Source: Trichoplax adhaerens (lineage: Eukaryota; Placozoa; Uniplacotomia; Trichoplacea; Trichoplacidae). From it: a DNA stretch of 64,000 nt. The notes under the pieces are model-generated. The model saw only the letters and a program-made list of their open reading frames with translations. It did no database searches and had not been told where the DNA came from. Positions 1 to 12,930 of the stretch are shown piece after piece (positions within the stretch are counted from its first letter, which is position 1; each line of letters begins with the position of its first letter). A program made the position numbers and the translations under genes. The stretch spans positions 865,836 to 929,835 of the forward strand of contig NW_002060949.1 in NCBI RefSeq assembly GCF_000150275.1, written 5' to 3'.

Positions 1-3000
1 AATTTTTATTGGATGCAAAATGCCCTACATCATTATCGAGTAAACGATTGACTATGCTTCGAGGTTTAGGGCTATTTGCTAATGATCTATAAGATATTAG
101 ATATTAGATATTAGCTTGCACTATACGCGTTTATACGAGTATAAATCCGTAGCTTTGATTCTTGATTAAGTGAGTGATTGAATTTCAATAATCTTCCGAA
201 AATTGTACTCCTATAAATGACAATGTCACTTTTCGAGTGGTAATAAACAATAGCATTTAATATTAATTCTTCCGAAAATGTATAACTATATGTAATTAAC
301 TACTCAGTATTTTGTAGGAATTCACCACATATCCTTGCCTCAGATTAATTATTCTTAATTTTCTAAAATAATGAAATTAAAGCTAGGAGTTATTTAAAGG
401 ATCTTACAGGTATAGTACTATAAATTCAAGCAGTAAGGCAGGGATGAAGAGGCCATTTCTGTGTATGAAAATCAGTCAAATTGAATTATGGTTCTTGAAT
501 ACAATCATCTCAGCATTTTGATACCATAGCTTTTATCGCCTAACATAGGAAAGGTTTATTTGCTATTAATCAGTATAAAGGTCAAATGCTCATCTAATAT
601 ATCGATTAATGCAAATTCGAACTCGTCTGCTACCTGTTAACTAGAATTAACGCTGATCTGATTAGCGAAATATTAATATTTTGTCTACAGTATAAAAAGA
701 GCTAATATATATCTTTGTCAGCTAATACTGCAAATAAAATGTATATGATTTAATTACTGGTAATCTATCAAAAACCATTTTATCCAAATAATCTATATAT
801 ATTCATATTGTAAAACTAATGCAGTCAGAACATTTTACAATTTTGTTATTTGAAATCATTCCTAAAGAGATTTGATTACTAATAGCTACATAAGTATACA
901 AGTACTGTACAGTATCTTATTACTATGTTAAGTAATGGTATCAGAATTTGTCTACAGTACTATCTACTTGATTAAAATTACTAATAAATTGATTAATGAC
1001 AATCTATTTAACTACATCTAACGAAAGTATTTCAGCTGATACAACCATAGCTAGTCTTCAGCTTTGTTAATTAAGTATACTTGTACCTAAGACGGTAATT
1101 AGTTAATGACCTGCATACGATATTACTTTAATAAACATACTATAGTACGGATAATCTTCTAAAAACATGATCTCTAACGTTTCACTCCAATACTACAACT
1201 GGACAACCTCACTATATTAGTACGATAGCTTCTATCGCTATAAGGTTCTACTAACGAACGAGAAAAGTGTGCAGGCCATTTGTTGGATTAAAGTCTCTTA
1301 TTTTCCTACTGCTCTTTTTCAAATATCTAGCATCTAGCAGATATCTCAATTTACAAACACACTGAACATTTTTACTAATTTCGTTATACGCATATTTCAA
1401 TAAATCTTACTTTTGTAACTCCTATACTTTGAATACGTTTAATCTAGAATTTTGCTTCTGGACCAACATACATTCTTCACGCAAAACATCTGTATTTATA
1501 TTTAATAACAAACTATAAAGTTGATGGCTCTACATATACACAGTTAACTTTTATTTTAAGAACTATTAAAAAACATGATTTTATACCCATCATTAATATT
1601 AGCAAAAATGCAAAGCTGATCTTTGCAGAAAATGACAATGGCCAGATAGTGTTATAACTCTGGCTGAAATAGCTACATTTACCTAGCAATGAATCTTGCA
1701 ACATCAACATTAGTGCTGTATTTTCAAACTGATCATATGTGAGCTATTTCATATTGAAACAGAGAATAAATTAGGATTATCTCCATTTTTGAGAAAAGCC
1801 AATATTAATATTATAACCAAAATAAATTAACGTTAAAAGTTACTTGAGAAGGAAATAGACAATAGGGTAGTTGTATAAAATGACTAACTAGTTTCGACAA
1901 TCAAGGTGAAATACGAAAATATGGCATGATCTGATATTGTATCAGAATAGTAGACAAAGTAGTATTAACACGAAAGTGTTAATTAGAAAAGGTATTATTC
2001 ACTGGTACTTAATTAATCAGGATCGAAATTTACTATCTGGATTTAAGGCTATCATATTAAGCTTGATGTAGTTAATATATTTCAAGACTATGGCAGAAAA
2101 AAAGTTGTTAAGAGCTTGCCAGACAAAATCTCGCTCATAATAGAAAGCTGAATTAAGTGATTTTTCTATATCATTAGGACTTTCAATAATTTTATATAAC
2201 TAATGTAAGAAATAGATAAAATCTTTAAAGGGACACGATGCATTTATGAATTGATTTATAATTGATAGCGGAAATTATGATTAATGGTTAGTAAATCAGC
2301 TGCTATAAAGATAATCTTATCATATTGGACACCTAGCTAAAATGAGAGTTTACTATCGTGAAATCGAAAGAATTCTTTAACTGCTGTAGGAAGTTACTGA
2401 GTAGCGATTGAGTTCCAAGTACATCGTGGAAATTTCCGAATGAAACAGTAGCAAAACTGCTTAATGAAACCAGCTGTTGTAATATATAATCAGTAGCATT
2501 TAATATGTGCCAAAGGGTATCACTTATAAATATATTCTCTAATCATAAAATTTAAGGATGGCTTTAACTCGAGAAAAGTGATACTCTCCAGATTTCGATC
2601 AGATGATATCAAATAGTAAAGGAAAACAGGATCATCGTTATTTTTACCAATTTTCATCAAATATTTAGAGATAACTTGGTCTAGAAGGGTAGAAAATTTA
2701 GATAGATTGAAAAAAGTCGTTTATAAAGTAATTTTAAACCTTCCTATGCTTGTGTCGATAGTGCTTTTTATCCGCATTTTCTATCGGCTAAGGTTAAAAG
2801 TTGATGTAGTAATAAAAAGCACTAGTTATGTATCAAGTATTGAATTTCTACCAGATTAGATTATATGATCATTAAATCTTGATTAATAATATTAATTTTT
2901 GCCAATATTGGACATTAACTTGTCGGAATAGAAGGGCAGTAGCAGCAAGCTCTTATATGAATGTTTTCCATGTTGAAGGTTAGTGTCATTGTAGAAAAGT

Positions 3001-3299
3001 GATATTTTTGATACGTGATAGGGCAGAGTAGTCAAGATCGGAACGTAAAATCTTGATTCAATTTAATGGCGATTACAGTCGTTGTAGAAAAGGATTATTA
3101 TTTTTGGAAACATATGGCTCTAATAGTATGAAGATCGAGATATTCAAATCTAGATTAAATCCGTTAATGTCAATCCTAGTAAATATCCAAAGGTGATGTG
3201 GTCGAAAAGGAAGAATAGGAAGTGATAGTATATCGCTTATACAAGTAATTGTACGCCATACTTGTAACTACTGTCATTAGCGTTATTAGTGACCATTTT
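1..3299. other. AT-rich non-coding DNA
   Basis: No open frame here looks like protein: the few frames of 60-70 codons are low-complexity and show no recognisable motif. The stretch near 2.99-3.23 kb repeats a short word (GTAGAAAAG, starting near 2991 and 3083, with a weaker GTCGAAAAG near 3201), which hints at a very degenerate tandem repeat. The 3' end of the Tctex1-domain gene borders this stretch on the right. Confidence 0.6.
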
Positions 3300-3929
3300 T
3301 TACTCACAGTAGACAGCATAAACAACACATACAGCATATAATGAAGCATTTTGAAAGCAATAGGATGCATAATTATCCAGATTATCATCCCATAGACATT
3401 GGCTTGTTACAGATATACATTGTCCTGACTTTTGTCCTATATTGACATAACAAATTAATCTATAACGTGGTAAGTGTAATTTTTTAACACCATCTTTAAT
3501 TTTCTCCGCTAACTCAGAAGACTGCTGACGACAATAATCATGTTGGTAAGTTTTGTCATCTAGTTCTTTATTAACGATGTGGCGTATAATTCTTTCTACA
3601 TCTTCAGCAGGGAAAGCTGTTGTCGAGCGTATTTTATAAAGATCGGAGGCAGAACTATTCGTATTTCGACTAGTTAACCTTGATGAAACTGCTGATCGTA
3701 TAGGTTCAGCGGAATGGCAAACTTCACTTTCACCTCGAAAATCATCGCGTCGTCTACGAGCCTGTTCAGTTATATGGATTGCTCTTCGTTTTAAATGTTG
3801 TGCTGTCCTTTTAGCTGACAGAAATCCCAACAGTAATGATGATTCATTGGAACTATCTAACCCACTATTGCCGTTGACAATATGACTGATATCGAAAGCA
3901 GAACGTGATTTAGGAAGGCCGCTGGTCAT
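3300..3929 (-). CDS. Tctex1-domain protein (dynein light chain, DYNLT4/5-like)
   Basis: This single-exon gene encodes 209 residues. The C-terminal half, from about residue 105, is a Tctex1 domain: it has the YRLICYVNIGQ strand, the G-Q-C-I turn and a C-terminal strand ending AVYCE. The stop follows directly, as is usual for this family. The N-terminal half is a Ser/Arg-rich, probably disordered extension, as in the TCTEX1D1/TCTEX1D4 subgroup and unlike the short cytoplasmic DYNLT1. Such proteins are light chains of axonemal or cytoplasmic dynein, or adaptors to it; the exact role here is inferred from family only. The start was set at the ATG at 3929, which has A at -3; the three codons before it stay in frame but contain no ATG. 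No introns are visible, unlike the neighbouring genes. The nearest paralogue cannot be settled by eye. Confidence 0.88.
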   Translation of the reverse strand: MTSGLPKSRSAFDISHIVNGNSGLDSSNESSLLLGFLSAKRTAQHLKRRAIHITEQARRRRDDFRGESEVCHSAEPIRSAVSSRLTSRNTNSSASDLYKIRSTTAFPAEDVERIIRHIVNKELDDKTYQHDYCRQQSSELAEKIKDGVKKLHLPRYRLICYVNIGQKSGQCISVTSQCLWDDNLDNYASYCFQNASLYAVCVVYAVYCE

Positions 3930-6900
3930 CTTGGACACTGTTCTAATTTTTCTTTCCTTCTATTTTAATGGTTAAGGTTAAAAATCAAATCAATTTTAAC
4001 GTAAGTCAATAAACTGATATGTAAGGTAAATTTCGATCTATGCAGTCGGCCGACTTAGGATAACAATTTTTAACTTGATCAATTCTTCCCTGGTGGTCCT
4101 TAATCTTTTATCTTTGTATAATGCTTTTATATAGAAAAAAGGTAAAAATTGAATAAAAGTATTTCTTAGTCCTGTAGTAATCTATTTCGTAAACTTGCGC
4201 TGTCCTAGGAGGAGGTAGATTTCTTTATGTTCTCGTTAATTGAACATTACAGTGGTTATTTTTTTTAGAATTATCCCATTGTATCAGTTTTGAAAAGAGT
4301 CTTCAATTTTCTTATAAAGAATGTAAGCATTGTACTTGCTTCTTTTGCTTGTCATCGCACAAATAACATCCGACAATTCTAATAATGGTTGTTATGTTTC
4401 CAGTGGATCCAATAAAGCTCGCAGTTGAATGTGAAAGGTTAGAATAGGGAATATCTAGTATACTTGTCGTCAGAATTGGATAGAAGCAGACATATTCTTG
4501 TCGTGGCTATTATTTTTTCATAACCGATAACAATACGGTAACTCTAGTAACACTATATATTTATCTTAATATAAAATCCCATATAATAACATATCCATTA
4601 ATATCTCATTTGAATCAAATGACACTTAAACCTTAGACCGACTAGTAAATTTATTAGCACTGTTGATTAATTGATTTTCCTCCATCAATAATGTAATATC
4701 AATGAAAATTATGCAAGCTACAGCTCTAAAATAGGTAGTTTATTGATATTTATAGACAATAAATAAAAAGTAAAGAGCGTATGTATTTCATTTCGAGTAA
4801 TACATATATATCATTCATACTTAGTCTTCATGAACGGTATTTGCTGATGCAGTATGCCCATCTGCTATACTATCAAAATTGAAGTTGTTCACCTAGTTTA
4901 ATCCCTTTGTCAGCAATGCAATATCAAGGAAGAAAGGATAACTTTAACCGAAGCTGCTACGATATGACGAACATTTAGACATTATTTTAGTATAGATGAG
5001 ATAGTATGACTTGAAATTTATTTTAAGAGAAAATACATTGCATCTAAAAAGGGACAAATTCTCATTTTGCTATGCTTATTGTTAGTTGTTATCAATACTC
5101 TTGAATGATATATTCAAGTAATGTTTACTATAAAGTAAACGAAATTAAAAATCTTAAACCAATTAGTTATTTATCCTATAAAAGTAGTACGTATACGGTA
5201 CACGACTCTATTTCAATATTTGATATAATTGAATAACAGAACCTGATCTGAAATGATAAAATTTGAGTGTATCAATGTTTACTAATTTATGGTTGCGCTG
5301 CAAATCCTATAAATCGGTTTCTATGGATAAAAATAGATAATTCTGTTATTCCTTTTACTACTGTTTATGTAACCATATTAATTCTTCTTGGTAAACATAT
5401 CAAATTCTTGCCAACTAAAGCTTTCATAAATGTGATTATCAGCAACGCAATTTCATATAATAATTCTTTGATGTTCCAACATCAGAGCCTGAATGATGGT
5501 TTAATAGTAGCGAAACTTAGGAAACCTAATTAGATCAAGGAAGGGAACAGACGAATTATTCGCTTTTACCGAAATTTATTGCTCAGTAGCTAAAGAGGAC
5601 TGGTAATGATGGCTAAAAATTCAGATGTAGAATACTGCATCGTTTATTGATAAACTTGATAGAAGGGTCTAAAGCTGGCTACTCAGGCGTATATTACAAT
5701 CTTCTCAATGGTTAGCAAGCTCATATATTTATGTTAAGTAATTTATGGACAATGTCTTATTTTAGTTTAATATAGTCAACTGAGTCAATTCTGAGGTATG
5801 AATACGATCGCTTATTTTGCCGGTAATCTGTCTATCATTTTACGACTGTACTGTTGTTTACATAATTATAGAACTCAGAAATGGAGCTACCGCAATACTA
5901 TTACTGTACTATTGTTACTTTCAGCTATAAGATTATTGAGATACCGATATTGGATAGGTAATCAACAATATCATGCTTTTTATGTTTTCTTGTGAGAGCT
6001 GATAGTTTACTATTATATAATATTAAATTAGAAATACCAGTGTAGTGTGAATAGACATCTAACTAACTTTGATCACATCATTGGTTATATAAAACATTAT
6101 ATTGTTTCTCAGCAAGTTCGGGCACTCCATATTCTTTGAGCATGTCCTCTTAACAATCCTTTCTCCTGACTGTTTGATGAGTGTATTACCGAATTTAGTG
6201 TGCTTAATTTTGTAATGGTTATTCGTATATTTAGATTAATTAGTAAAATTTATAAGCCGTATGTTACAGACTATAGTTTATTAAGCAGAAGATTGTAAAA
6301 TTAGAATATAATGCAGAAAAATATATATAACGTAGTTGTTGATTCTAGGGATACGAAATAAAAATAATTTACTACTTAACTCTTGCACGTACAAGCTTCA
6401 TTAACCAATATTTAATGATTTACGATTAACTTGAATACTAACCAGCATTTAGTATATAGCATATAAGTGTTTTAACCATCGATTCTAGTTGAGAAATATT
6501 TATATCAGGACATTGGTACTTTTTGTAGTCAAAATTCGGTAGAGTTACTGCTTATATGCTTAGATAATATCTCGAAGCGATATTAATATAGAGCTCTTAG
6601 CTTATCTGAGTACCTTATGCGATATGGATAATGAACAAGGATAATACTGTAGATGCGAATTGATAACATAGCACAAAGATCTTATATATAATTAAAGTAA
6701 CTATCTTCAGAATGAATTTAATTATAAATCTAAACGTTCTTGTAATAATATTGCAAATCGAGAAAAGCATCAAATAAAGCTGAAATATTATTGTTCTTGT
6801 CGTATTATAAATTACCTTTGTCATCATTATTGTATACACGCAATATAGGGGGCGTCGTCGCTATAGTGACAGACACTAAGATTTATAAAAAGAAGCTGAA

Positions 6901-9900
6901 ATTACAATTATCTTTTGGTTTTCAGAAATGACTATATTTCAACTGATTTAATGAAGTTAGCGGTGGGTAGGCACTTTGATCAGTCTATAGCGTACGATAT
7001 ATAATTGTATTAGTCATTTCATCATGATCTAGTTTTTGCTACTGCACTCTTGGCATAATTTCGTAGTCTAATAGTCATTGAAGGTCGAATAATAATAATT
7101 ATCGATTTATATCAGCCTGTAGCATTTAATAAGAGATTATTTTATATTAGCATGGTATTTCATACCTAGGATTTCCTCCTGTATCATTCGGTTAAGGCTA
7201 AACTATTTCTAAGTCTGCTAATGCTTTATAATTTAGCAGAAGTTGGAAAAATTTATCTACTAAACAGTTGAATCATTGCAGAGGAAATGAGACATATGAA
7301 TTTCTATGGGATCTATTCGAAATTTTTACGTTCTATTAAATACTGAAAAATAGAAAAAGAGATTTTTATATTTAATAAAGATATGGATGTCCCTTATGTA
7401 GCAATAATGGGCCATGTATGTATGGTACATGATATTGCCGAGATCTAACAGCATCAATAATGAAGACTTAGTGTATTATATAGTGTATTCGATATTGACT
7501 ATATTTATTAATGAAGTAAACGGGATTATTGCATTATAGAGTTGCTTCTTTCCAAGTAGTTGCAGCTTACATTTATCCGGGCATTATTATCAACAAGTAC
7601 CGTCGTATTAAAAATATCACTGACCCATTCAGTCAAACATTGGTAATTATTGTTGTAAAGACTGTTGTATTGAACGATGTATCATTTTCTATTAAGTCTA
7701 GCGCATCTAGTCTGTACGACCAGGCTTAGACCACTACTTGTGCTGACATTTCGAATGTGCTAAGATTACGCAGTGCAGTATCTATGATACAGAATAACTA
7801 CGTTAGACCATGGGGAAGAACCTCTATGGGTTAGAACTTTTAAGTATTAGGAAAGCTTACTGTAGACAATTATGCAGACACTCTACGATATAATCCGGCC
7901 TCGAGGGATAAAAGCCGGGAGTTTTTAAGGGAGGAAGGGGTTGCCAATTATTAATAATTGCTATTTGATGCTAAATTGGCTGTAATAATAGTTTCTATGA
8001 TAATGTTCGGTAATCTTCTGTTACTAAAGTAGAATTAAAATATTAAATAGCTGATTTCAATAAATAATTTTATATACGAAGAAAGAACATTATTCTAGAG
8101 ACATTATTTGCAATACGTGCATTATACTGTACATACGTTAAACATATCATAGATGATAATTCGTCTATATGCCGTATGCAAGTGGTAGAGGTTTATGGCA
8201 AACGGACATTTACATACCTATATTATTGATCTTGCTAGATTGCAATAAAATTATTCGTTAAAAAATTTCAATTTCAATGAATAAGTTGTAATATGCGTGT
8301 ACATACAGCACAATATACTATGCAGAGGACAGGTACTGGTAAAGTAGATAGCTTGGATGATCCGAAAGCATTTCCCAGTGCTGCATGTGTGTGTTTGTGT
8401 ATTATCTAGCATATGTATATGTATTATTAAAATTCTTACGTCTTGACTTTATCCGCGGGAAAATGGTACATATATATCATATACATACTCGTATGTGCTG
8501 TACTCATGACTACTATGATGTCATCTTCATTAAAGAGTACGAAATAAAAATTAAGAATCATCTACTACGCTTCGTAGTCTTCTACTTCTTTTCATCTACC
8601 ACGCCTATTTTTCTCACAGTATAAAAAATACTAAACTAATATGTTTTAGTATTTAATATTAAAATCGATGCTGTACTAGGAAACATATTGTAGCACTAGG
8701 TAACAGTAAATTGTATTTATATAACCGTGCCTTTCAATCATTTCAGTATTTTCTATTTACGATCTCTCTATGATAATACAACGATTGACTTACTGCATAA
8801 TTAATGAGTACAGTTTTATTAATGGCTATAATGGTACTATCGAAAAATGCTATAGTCCTTCCAATAGTAGTACCGGTACTGTATATGCTATAACTATACG
8901 CACACAACACCTATGGCTCTGATTGTATCTAGATAATAAAAGGAAGAATACGATTTACGGCAAGCGCCTATGGATAGATTTCTTTTCTCTGTAACGATAG
9001 TTAACGGTATGTTGAACAGATAAAAGTATAATATAGATGAATAGTTATGAAATGCAATTACTTACGTTGAAAGTTAAGCAATCTAATTTGAACCAAGAGC
9101 AATACTACTACAAACTTTACTGTATGCTGTATTTATATAGATATGAGTATAAATTAATTGAAGATAGCTATATTTAAATAACGGCGTTGTTAATGTATTC
9201 TTTTAAACCTACATATAGATCATTAGGCCATAGCTATCACACCATATGATCATTAACAAATAAAGTCATTTTAATATACCTTTTATGGCTATACTTAGGC
9301 TACTAGCGCACCCCTATATTACTTTAAAAGCAAAGCATTAATTATTGTACTGTATTTGTAGTTATTAGGAGTTTGTCAAGTAGGCCTATACTTGTACTAT
9401 AGTAAGATTGCTATACGACTTGATGTAATTCTAGAAGTAGTATGCTGTACAGTACTATGTGAGCATACTTAAGTTAAGTAGCCAGTCATTCCATGCATGC
9501 TAAATGATATTACTGTATCGTGAATGATTGATTGATTGCTACATTATTGGATACGTTATATTGGGCGTACTATAAGCGGTATTGTCCATTCTATGGGATA
9601 ATTTGGCAATATTGTTGACTTAATGTATCAATAGTTAATGAAATAACTGCGGCACCGAGTGATTCAAAGACATTATTAATCATTAATCAGAATTATTAGA
9701 AAGTTTCTTGTCCGTTATTATCTAGACGGTATTTTTAGGTTTAGTTGCAGTTGTTAATATTTCATAATCTATTTCCTTTCCTTTTTTACGTTAGAATTGT
9801 AATGAGACTGTAAAATTATCCACAAATCTTTCTCTTAATATATCAATCACTGGTGTTGAATAATTACCGTCAGGTCTAATTACCGTAGTAAAGGAAGAGA

Positions 9901-9909
9901 AAAACGCTT
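3930..9909. other. Intergenic DNA, no supported gene
   Basis: These six kilobases separate the Tctex1-domain gene (minus) from the SLC7A transporter (plus), so both 5' regions must lie here. Frames up to 88 codons occur but are rich in Ile/Tyr/Leu from AT-rich codons and resemble no protein I know. A GC-richer patch near 7.89-7.95 kb can fold a small CCGGC/GCCGG stem. Isolated TACTGTAC-type words occur near 9.44 kb. Confidence 0.55.
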
Positions 9910-12900
9910 ATGCTGAAACGAATCATGGATTGTCGTCATGGTTTTACTAACGGAGATCATCAAGTTCATTTCGTAAAAAGAATAACTAGATTGAAGATAG
10001 CAGATCATGATGATTTTCCTGAAGATGATACTAATGAATCCAATCGAGAGGGCAAACTTAAACGCTGCTTAAATACATTTGATTTAACTGCTTTAGGGAT
10101 AGGAAGTACATTAGGTGCTGGTGTCTACGTTATTACTGGCCAAGTAGCGCGTCAATCGGCGGGACCGTCAGTGATTATTGCTTTTGCCATTGCCGCTTTT
10201 GCTTCGGCTTTAGCCGCTTTATGTTATGCTGAGTTTGGCTCTCGAATTACTAAAACTGGATCAGCTTATGTCTACAGTTATGTTACTGTTGGTGAATTGA
10301 TTGCTTTTATAATCGGATGGAATCTCATTTTAGAATATGCTATCTCTGTGGCATCGGTAGCCCGTGCTTGGAGTGGTAATCTTGATTCATTAGCCAATCA
10401 CGCTATATCCAACTATTTTCAAAAGCATCTCAGCTGGCATGCTCCTGGTTTAGCCTCTTATCCCGATTTTCTGGCTTTTGCAATCGTGATTATATTTACA
10501 ATCACTTTAAGTACTGGCGTTAAAGCTTCTTCGACTATAAATAATATCTTTACCGTGACTAATTTAATGGTGATCACATTCGTTTTTTCATGCGGGATGT
10601 TTTACGCCGATATTCAAAACTGGAACATTCCCAATTCTTCTATTCCACACCCTGGTCCCTATCCTTTACAAGGTTATGGTGGATTTACACCATTTGGCAT
10701 TGGTGGTTTATTAACTGGTGCTGCTACTAGTTTCTATGCTTACGTTGGTTTTGATGCGATATGTACAACTAGTGAGGAAGTCCGTAATCCTCAACGTGTT
10801 GTACCCTTAAGTATTTTACTAACGTTAGTTGTCTGCTTTATAGCTTATTCATCAATCTCCATAGTTATTACATTAATGGTGCCCTACTATAAAATTGATC
10901 CCAAGGCTCCTTTACCACAAGTATTTGCTTTGAAAGGGGTTAAAGTTGCTCAATATATTATCTCTGTGGGTGCTTTCTGTGGTCTGTCAGCGTCGATTAT
11001 GGGGTCAGTATTTCCATTGCCTAGAGTGATTTTTGCCATGTCTCGTGATGGCTTGCTATTCAAGTAAGTGATAGAGTAAAGCTTTAATATTTAATAGGTT
11101 GATATAGATTTGCATAAATAGCTTCATTTAGAGAGTAGTAGGTTACATTGGTAGTTTTTGGAGGTTAATCTATTCTCAAAATTCGATGAACTTGATGTAA
11201 TTACTGTTGCAATTTAACTCTTGACCGCGGCGCGTGTTAAGATAAACTACTGCATATTGGATATTCTAAGCAGGGCTCAATCCTGTATCGTCATTTTTAT
11301 ACAGTTCTATAATATGGATACAATTAAAAACTTGAACTAAAAAAGAAAAATGATTTGAAGATATTGATAGATAAAAAGTGAAATTGCCTTTCTACCTGGC
11401 AATAGAATAACTAGCTATTTTAATAGATCAGCCACGATCTAACAGGAAAAATAGTTAAGACTACGTATGATACTATCACCTTTATACAGTTACTAAGTAA
11501 ATGTACGAATAAAATTAAAATGAAAGGCCATCTAAAGATGCTGATCGATTAAAAGTACAGCATACTATAGTCCTGAAGATAGTCCTTGAGTTCGCATCCT
11601 TTTTATTTTTATTACGCTAACGTGTGAGTGAAATTATAGTTAAGATATAAAATTATCTAAAGATAGCGATATATTAAAGGTAAGGCATATTTCATATTGA
11701 AGACAACTTTTAATTCTTTTTCGTTCTGATACAATTATTAAGTAGGTTTACGAATATATTATTGATTATAATGATCAACTATCTAAAGAATTAAACAGAT
11801 TAAAGGCTAAGCTTTCTTTTCACTCGTAGTGATGTAATAACTAATAGATCAATAAATGATCTAACAGCGATTAAATTGCTTAATTTGCTCTTAACTTGTG
11901 GCTTTTTTGGATAGGATACTTGGTAGAGTCCATGATAGATTCAAGACGCCATTGTATGCTACCGTCGTATCAGGAATATTCTGTTCAATCGTGGCTCTGA
12001 TTTTTGATATAGCAGCATTAGTTAATATGATGTCTATTGGTACGCTCTTGGCCTATATTTTAGTTTCGGCATCGATATTAATCCTACATTATCAGCCTAG
12101 TGATCATAGTATTGGACAATCCTTACAAGATGATAACCAGATCGAACTGATTCAACATGCAACTACACAACCGCAGAATGAAGAAAATGATGGATTACAA
12201 AATCAATCAGCACTTCATGATTATGGATCAGTTAATAACAATGGTGTAGAATTTAAGAGTAATTTAGGTGATAAACCATCTGAAAATGATCTAATTTTGC
12301 CCGATAATAATCAGCTAAGTGATACTTTAAGTGATATTGACGATGATAAAATTGATGATGAAGACCAACCAACATCCCAAAGTGGCAGGACAGTTATCAA
12401 ATGTGTCACCGCCCTAAGTGCTGCTATTTTAGCACTAAATCTCATTCTTATTAAATTAATCAACCAATTACTCAATCGTACATGGTGGACGATTCTTTTA
12501 GTCTGCACTCTAGTTCTATTGATATTAATAGTGATATATATTATCGTGAGACAGCCTAAAAACCGGCAAAAATTAAAATTTAAAGTGCCATTAGTTCCAT
12601 TTACACCCATTTTAAGTTTATTTATTAACCTCTTTTTAATTTTAAAATTGCCTACAGCTACGTGGATACGATTCGCTATTTGGATGGCTATTGGTAAGTA
12701 TTAAGCAGTGGAAATTAGAAAGATATTATGAACTTTGTTCAATATGCAGCGTAATTGTAGTTACACTTTCATTAAAGCTTATTAATTATCCGTACATTGT
12801 AGGTTTCAGTATTTATTTCGGTTATGGAATGTGGCATAGCGTGGAAGAAAGGCAAATGCGATTTTGTCACAAGCTACCATTGAATGACGATGATGAAGAT

Positions 12901-12930
12901 GATGATCACTTTAGAACGAAGAGAGATTAA
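9910..12930 (+). CDS. Cationic amino-acid transporter (SLC7A, CAT subfamily)
   Basis: Three exons (9910-11063, 11915-12693, 12803-12930) join in frame into a 686-residue APC-superfamily permease that moves cationic amino acids across a membrane. Both introns are GT-AG (GTAAGT donors) and restore conserved text: GLLFK|ILGRVHDR across intron 1 and MAIG|FSIYFGYG across intron 2. CAT hallmarks include CLNTFDLTALGIGSTLGAGV at the first membrane segment, CYAEFGSR with the glutamate conserved in CATs, GWNLILEYAI, YVGFDAICTTSEE and LVNMMSIGTLLAYILV. About 14 membrane segments are expected. A long hydrophilic loop, rich in Asp/Asn/Gln, occupies about residues 460-545 and is not conserved text. The C-terminus ends in an acidic run and KRD. 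The ATG at 9910 is in a weak context; the in-frame ATG at 9925 (A at -3, G at +4) may be the true start. An AATAAA lies at 13207. The length is slightly above the usual 620-660 residues. Confidence 0.95.
11064..11914 (+). repeat. SLC7A intron 1 with degenerate tandem repeat, 125-base period
   Basis: The word ATCTAAAG recurs at 11530, 11655 and 11780, exactly 125 bases apart each time, followed by related text (GAT...ATTAAA). A more diverged copy lies near 11351. The trailing part of a unit (TAATAGATCA...GATCTAACAG) occurs at 11421 and again at 11842. The word ATACAGTTACTAAG near 11483 matches a diverged copy near 11729. No coding function is visible; the repeat simply fills the intron between two well-defined transporter exons. 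Confidence 0.6.

Noticed and set aside
5267-5533. 88-codon frame, plus strand
   Set aside because: Low-complexity hydrophobic text typical of chance frames in AT-rich DNA.
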